DNA from: Lojkania enalia
Taxonomy: Eukaryota > Ascomycota > Dothideomycetes > Pleosporales
DNA: 64,000 nucleotides
Reading direction: 5' to 3'
Assembly (NCBI GenBank): GCA_010094045.1
Contig: ML986618.1
Coordinates: 62,001-126,000, forward strand
The notes under the pieces were generated by a model. The model had not been told where the DNA came from. It made no database searches and worked only from the letters and a program-made list of their open reading frames with translations. Shown piece by piece: positions 59,742-64,000 of this stretch; within the stretch, counting starts at the first letter, position 1, and each line of letters opens with the position of its first letter. The position numbers were made by a program, and so were the translations under genes.

Positions 59742-62700
59742 ATGTCGAAGTCGCATGCCCCGGATAGGGCTGCTCGGAAATACATTAAGGAAGAGACGGC
59801 TCCTGTGGCCGCGCAGAATAACATGGTGAGTCTGCTCTGTTGTTGTGCTCCCTGTCCTGCCCTGCCCTGCCCTGCCGCTGCCCTCGCTCGCCTCTCCCCT
59901 CCCTCCCTCGCGCCGCCTCCAGCCCGCCGCGAGGCCCCGTTGTTCGTTATTCGACGATCCTCGACGACGACCGTTGAGGCCTGAAGCCGGTGTGAGTCGC
60001 GCGCGCGCGCATATCGAGCTCGCATCTCGTCCCCCAGCCCAGCCGCTTCCCGTCGTCAAGTCTTGTCGGCTTCATCCTCGCTCGCGCTGTTGCATACTGC
60101 AGCCACGCGCGTTTCCTACATGGTATGCTCCCGCCAAGCAGCCCTGCCTGGTACTAGCCAGTTGCCAGCCTGTGCCTGCCAGCGCTGCTCATGGTGCTGC
60201 TGCCGGTGCTGCTGCTCTACCGTCCCCTCCCGTCCCCTCCCTCCCTTGCCCGGTCCCCTCCGCCGCCGGTTACCTACCTCCAGACATACCACCGCACAAA
60301 CCAGCGGCATCCTTGCACCGCCATGAGAAGACACAAGCCAGCGCTCCACCGCGAGACTGTGTTGTCAAACGTCTGGCGCTGCTTTCTTTAGCCCGCCCTG
60401 GTCCCGTCCTATAACCCAATCCTACTGTCCTGTACTTCTTCTCCCGTAGACCCTGCCACTACCCCTCGCATACCTACCTATTTTTTGTTGTTGCGCGCCG
60501 CCATCCGCCATCCGCCCTCCGAGGCGAATCACACTGAACCGCACTTCACACCCCTCCCCGCATCCCAACCCCCACCGAGCCGCTCTCTTCGTTCCCTACC
60601 CTATTTGTTTGTCCTGTCCAGTCCTGTCCTCGACGTCTTCTCCTTCTCGCATTATTGTTGTTGCGTCCGTCTGTCGTCCGCTTGTACTCTAGCGCACCCT
60701 GCTGACACTACTAGCATCACCCCCACCCCGCGCAGCAAGGCTTGCCTCCGCCATCCCACCTTCCGCAGCACCAACAGCACCACCCAAGACCCGGCGTCGT
60801 CCAGCACCAGGTCCCCCATCAAGTCCACCACCAACCACATCCTGACTCGCCGCATCAGTCGCAGCCCGCGCAGTCCCCTGCCCAGGCCCATTATCCATCA
60901 CCTCATCCATCAAATCCTCAGGTGCCTCCACCTCATCAGTCGCCCTACGTCCAGCAGATCCAAGCACCTCCAGGACCGCCACAGCAAGAGGTTCCTTACT
61001 ATCCCGCTCACCCCAGCCCCTACAGCACGGGCAGTGCGCCGAGCAACTACTCATCTTCAGGTACGTATTTCTTTTCCGTTTTCAAAGCAGTTCCGCAGAC
61101 GCTAGAAATTTTTTTCAGTTTATTTTATTTTATTTTTTGAATACTTGGGGCATGCGCTACTCCAAATAATCTGACATGGCTCTACTCTCTGAGTTCAATC
61201 TTCTGACGTCGCGTAGAAACACCGGAGCTCATGGCTGCTGCAACCATGAACAGGACGGGCTTCCCGCCAATTTCATATCACACACCACAGTCAAATTCAC
61301 CAGCATCTGTTCAGTCCCCGCAGCATGACCAACATGGACGGCCCCTTTATGGACAGCCTACTCCTCAGATGCAGCAACCGCCAATGTACTACACGCCATA
61401 TGGACAGACCCCAGTGCCACAGCAGTCGCCGTATCCCCAGCACCCATCAACGCAGCAGCCGCAGCAACCAATGGCCACTTCACTCTTGATGTCCCACCAA
61501 CAAGGCCAGCAGATGCAGCATCCTCATCAACCGCATCCCCATACGCCAGGAATGACGGGAAGTCCCAAAGCGCGAGCGCAAATGTCGCAAACGCCACTTC
61601 AGCGGCCACCTTCGGGACTAGGAGCTCCACCGCAGGCACCGCCTCAAGGTCCTCCAGTTGGCGCGCCGAATATGCATCCTGGAAATCCCGGAGGTGGAAG
61701 TGTGAATCCGAATGCTGCACCGGGCCCAATTCCTGCAACAACGCCGCTCGTTGTGCGGCAGGACCAAAATGGTGTCCAGTGGATTGCTTTTGAGTATTCG
61801 CGCGATCGGGTGAAGATGGAGTACACAATTCGGTGTGATGTAGAATCGATCAACGTCGACGACCTTCCACAGGAGTTCAAAACCGAGAATTGCGTCTATC
61901 CCCGCGCCTGCTGCTCCAAAGATCAGTACAAAGGTAATCGTTTGCATTACGAGACCGAATGCAATACTGTAGGTTGGGCTCTGGCGCAGCTCAACCCTTG
62001 TTTACGAGGAAAACGGGGTCTTATCCAGCGAGCAGTCGATAGCTGGCGCAATAGCAACTCAGATCCGCGATTGAGGAGTCGACGAGTGAGGAGGATGGCC
62101 AAGATTAGCAATAGGAAGGCAGTCCAAGCAACGCACCCGAACCACATGGCTGGGCCAGGTGGGCAGGGTGCTCCTGGGGTTCCAAATTCAGCCGGATTGG
62201 CAGCACCCCCGCGACAGCCGAACATGGGTATGGGAGGTCCGCAGATGCATCATCACCATGACCATGCTGGAGCACCTCAAGGAGGAAACGAGGACGTTAG
62301 CGGTATGTTTCACCAAATGTGATGATGCGATAAGCGCAATTGATGGACGTGGAATGATTATACCTCCTGTCGTTTCTGCACTTCATGTACATTACACTCC
62401 TTGATGTAATCCCCTTGATACCACTTCCCCACCCATATACCCATACACTCCGTACATTATTACACCGCGCATCACATCACTCCTGCACATGTCTGTTTCT
62501 GCGCCTAGAACATTGTTTTGCATTGAACGTGCAAGCTAATTCCCCTTGTTTCTAGCCAATGACTACCCAGAAGCGCAGACACACCACCACCAGGCGCCGA
62601 ATGGACATCAGCCGTCGCCAAATAGCGTTCGACAATCGCAAAGTTTCTACCCCACGTTCCCTACAAACGATTCGGTTGCAGGCTCTAGCGGCATGCCACC

Positions 62701-63433
62701 AATGCATGATGGGATGAGCCATCATCCGCCACCTCCACATGCTTCTGGTGTGCCCGTTGCTAAGAACGAGCAAGACGATGAAGAGCGCAAGCTGGCTATG
62801 TTCGGCGACCTACCTGAATCGAAGCGTCGGAAGTTCATTCTTGTTGATGATGCTCAACGTGGGACCCGGGTTCGAGTAAGAGTCACTCTCGATACGGTTA
62901 ACGCGGAAGAGATGCCAGACTCATATCGCAAATCAAACTCGGTGTTCCCACGTAGTTACTTCGCAATGCAGATGACTTCTCCGCCTGCGAGCCCACGGGG
63001 AAGTAGGGTATTCAACGACGAACCCGTTCCGGAGAATGATCCCGGTTGCCCATTATCTGGTTCATCTGTTGTGCCTGTACCAACACTCGAAGTCGGCGAG
63101 GCTCGCGTCCCGAAGCTGACGAAGGCGAAGCGCTCCAAAGAGATAACGCTGAATGATCTCGGCTATCGGATGAGCTGGAGTCAAAGTCGCGTCTTTGCGG
63201 GACGGACATTGTTCCTACAGAAATCTCGTAAGTATATGCTACGTATTCAGATATATCAATCACACTAACAGTCTATAGTCGACGCTTATCGCAACAAGAT
63301 GCGAAGTAGCATGATGGGAGCTGGCCAAGATGTGGCTACTGTGGCTCCGCACTTCGAAACCCGCGTTGGGAAGCGCAGGTGGAACGAAAGGATTGAGAGG
63401 AACAAGAAGACAAGGCGCGATGCGTCGCCTTAA
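59742..63433 (+). CDS. rfeG: RfeG-like DUF8032 regulator
   Basis: Five exons: 59742-59825, 60736-61060, 61217-62302, 62556-63227 and 63279-63433. Introns are 910, 156, 253 and 51 bp. Product 773 residues. Residues 1-28 come from the first exon, followed by about 200 residues rich in Pro, Gln and His (a common activation-region composition). The conserved domain lies at about 310-440 (GVQWIAFEYSRDRVKMEYT ... NCVYPRACC ... WALAQLNPCLRGKRGLIQRA). A second conserved block is at about 570-740 (KRRKFILVDDAQRGTRVRVR ... FPRSYFAMQM), and the protein ends with a basic RNKKTRRDASP tail. Aspergillus homologues are annotated as transcription factor RfeG. The first exon and long intron are the least certain part; a start further downstream (near 60736) is the alternative. 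Nuclear location is inferred. Confidence 0.75.
59846..59880. repeat. CCTGC pentamer run within the first intron
   Basis: Four to five CCTGC units in a pyrimidine-rich stretch just after the 5' splice site of the 910-bp intron. Confidence 0.5.
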
Positions 63434-64000
63434 GTGTTCGCATGCGAAAATGCCCGACTCCAAATGCCCTGGTCTCCATCTGCAGCCATTCCCGCTTTTC
63501 CGCGCACTTGCAGGGTTCCCATACGAGCGACCGGGGCTATTTACTCCTTTCGTCTCAAGCCATGCCAGTCACCTGCAACGGTCATCTCGCCCTGGAGGAT
63601 CGCCATGTACCTCGCCTTGGTTTCAACGCTGCCTGGGGGTTTCAGGTATCCTGACCCCCCCCCCAAACTCCCAACTTCATCATTTCTAATAGCATCGCAT
63701 TCTCGTCCACACCTCTTACCATGGATCTATACATACACCTATCCGCCGGGGAATATACATTCGGAGCTAGCACTATTACCTGTCATCGTGCAAGTTATTT
63801 ACTCTTGCCGCGACCCTCTGCCAGCACTACAACCTGACGACAAAAAACAACTATTGGGGATGGTATCTACTTCTTTCTGTTCTATATCCAGCTAGGACCA
63901 TAATACACGGTCGTCTAGACTTTTCTTTTTATTTTATTTTATTTTATTATTTTTATATTTTATTCATGATGGATCTGCATTTTTATGGGATGATAATGGA
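63434..64000. other. 3' flank of the RfeG-like gene with a TTTTA run
   Basis: No further gene seen. 63921-63965 is a T-rich stretch with TTTTA repeats, which could be part of the 3' end signals or simple sequence. Confidence 0.5.

Noticed and set aside
59065..59829. 254-codon plus-strand frame before the RfeG-like gene
   Set aside because: Consists of CTG runs, CA repeats and Arg/Ala/Pro low complexity; overlaps the promoter and first exon in another frame.
1..64000. CRISPR arrays, bacterial operons, rRNA genes
   Set aside because: No regularly spaced repeats with unique spacers, no bacterial gene order, no rRNA sequence; all content is fungal nuclear.

Overview
This window is nuclear DNA of a filamentous ascomycete (Pezizomycotina). 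The evidence is short GT-AG introns of 46-160 bp with CTAAC-like branch points, a full set of ascomycete core genes (DOA1, DOA10, TRS20, MRPL31, an RfeG/DUF8032 regulator), a DHA2-type MFS transporter, BTB proteins, a small secreted protein, and a Ty1/copia element carrying the transition damage typical of repeat-induced point mutation (RIP). The class cannot be fixed from the sequence alone; Leotiomycetes- or Dothideomycetes-like is a guess.

Layout. (1) 1-21.3 kb is a decayed accessory compartment. It holds relics of a Myb/SANT-like gene, a kinase-like gene, a membrane protein, an F-box-like gene, a 2EXR-like gene and a BTB gene. Most are broken by in-frame TAG codons, as expected from CAG>TAG or TGG>TAG. 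At its centre lies a complete copia retrotransposon (5219-10574) with perfect 5-bp target duplications and nearly identical 125-bp LTRs, but a heavily mutated body. Two 150-bp solo LTRs of a second family are present, one of them inside the BTB pseudogene. Three apparently live genes sit in this compartment: a RING-finger membrane protein (3674-4420), an OsmC-like protein (13229-13861) and a U6 snRNA (about 16790-16887, minus strand). (2) 21.3-26.8 kb carries a DHA2 MFS transporter and an intact BTB gene related to the broken one. (3) 28.9-47.7 kb is the gene-rich core: DOA1/UFD3, a small secreted crystallin-like protein built from three short exons, a 1359-residue repeat protein ending in RDEL, DOA10/SSM4, TRS20, and MRPL31 divergent from TRS20. 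(4) 47.7-59.7 kb is nearly gene-free, with one degenerate relic at 48.8-50.6 kb. (5) 59.7-63.4 kb is a five-exon RfeG-like DUF8032 regulator whose first intron is about 910 bp.

Functional links. DOA10 is an ER-membrane ubiquitin ligase and DOA1 is a Cdc48 cofactor that binds ubiquitin, so two parts of the ER/nuclear protein-quality pathway lie within 12 kb. Between them is a predicted ER-anchored repeat protein with a possible ER-retrieval signal. TRS20 acts in ER-Golgi transport. This proximity may be chance. All gene models with introns were spliced by eye; every spliced model reported as intact keeps frame through all its exons and ends on a stop codon.
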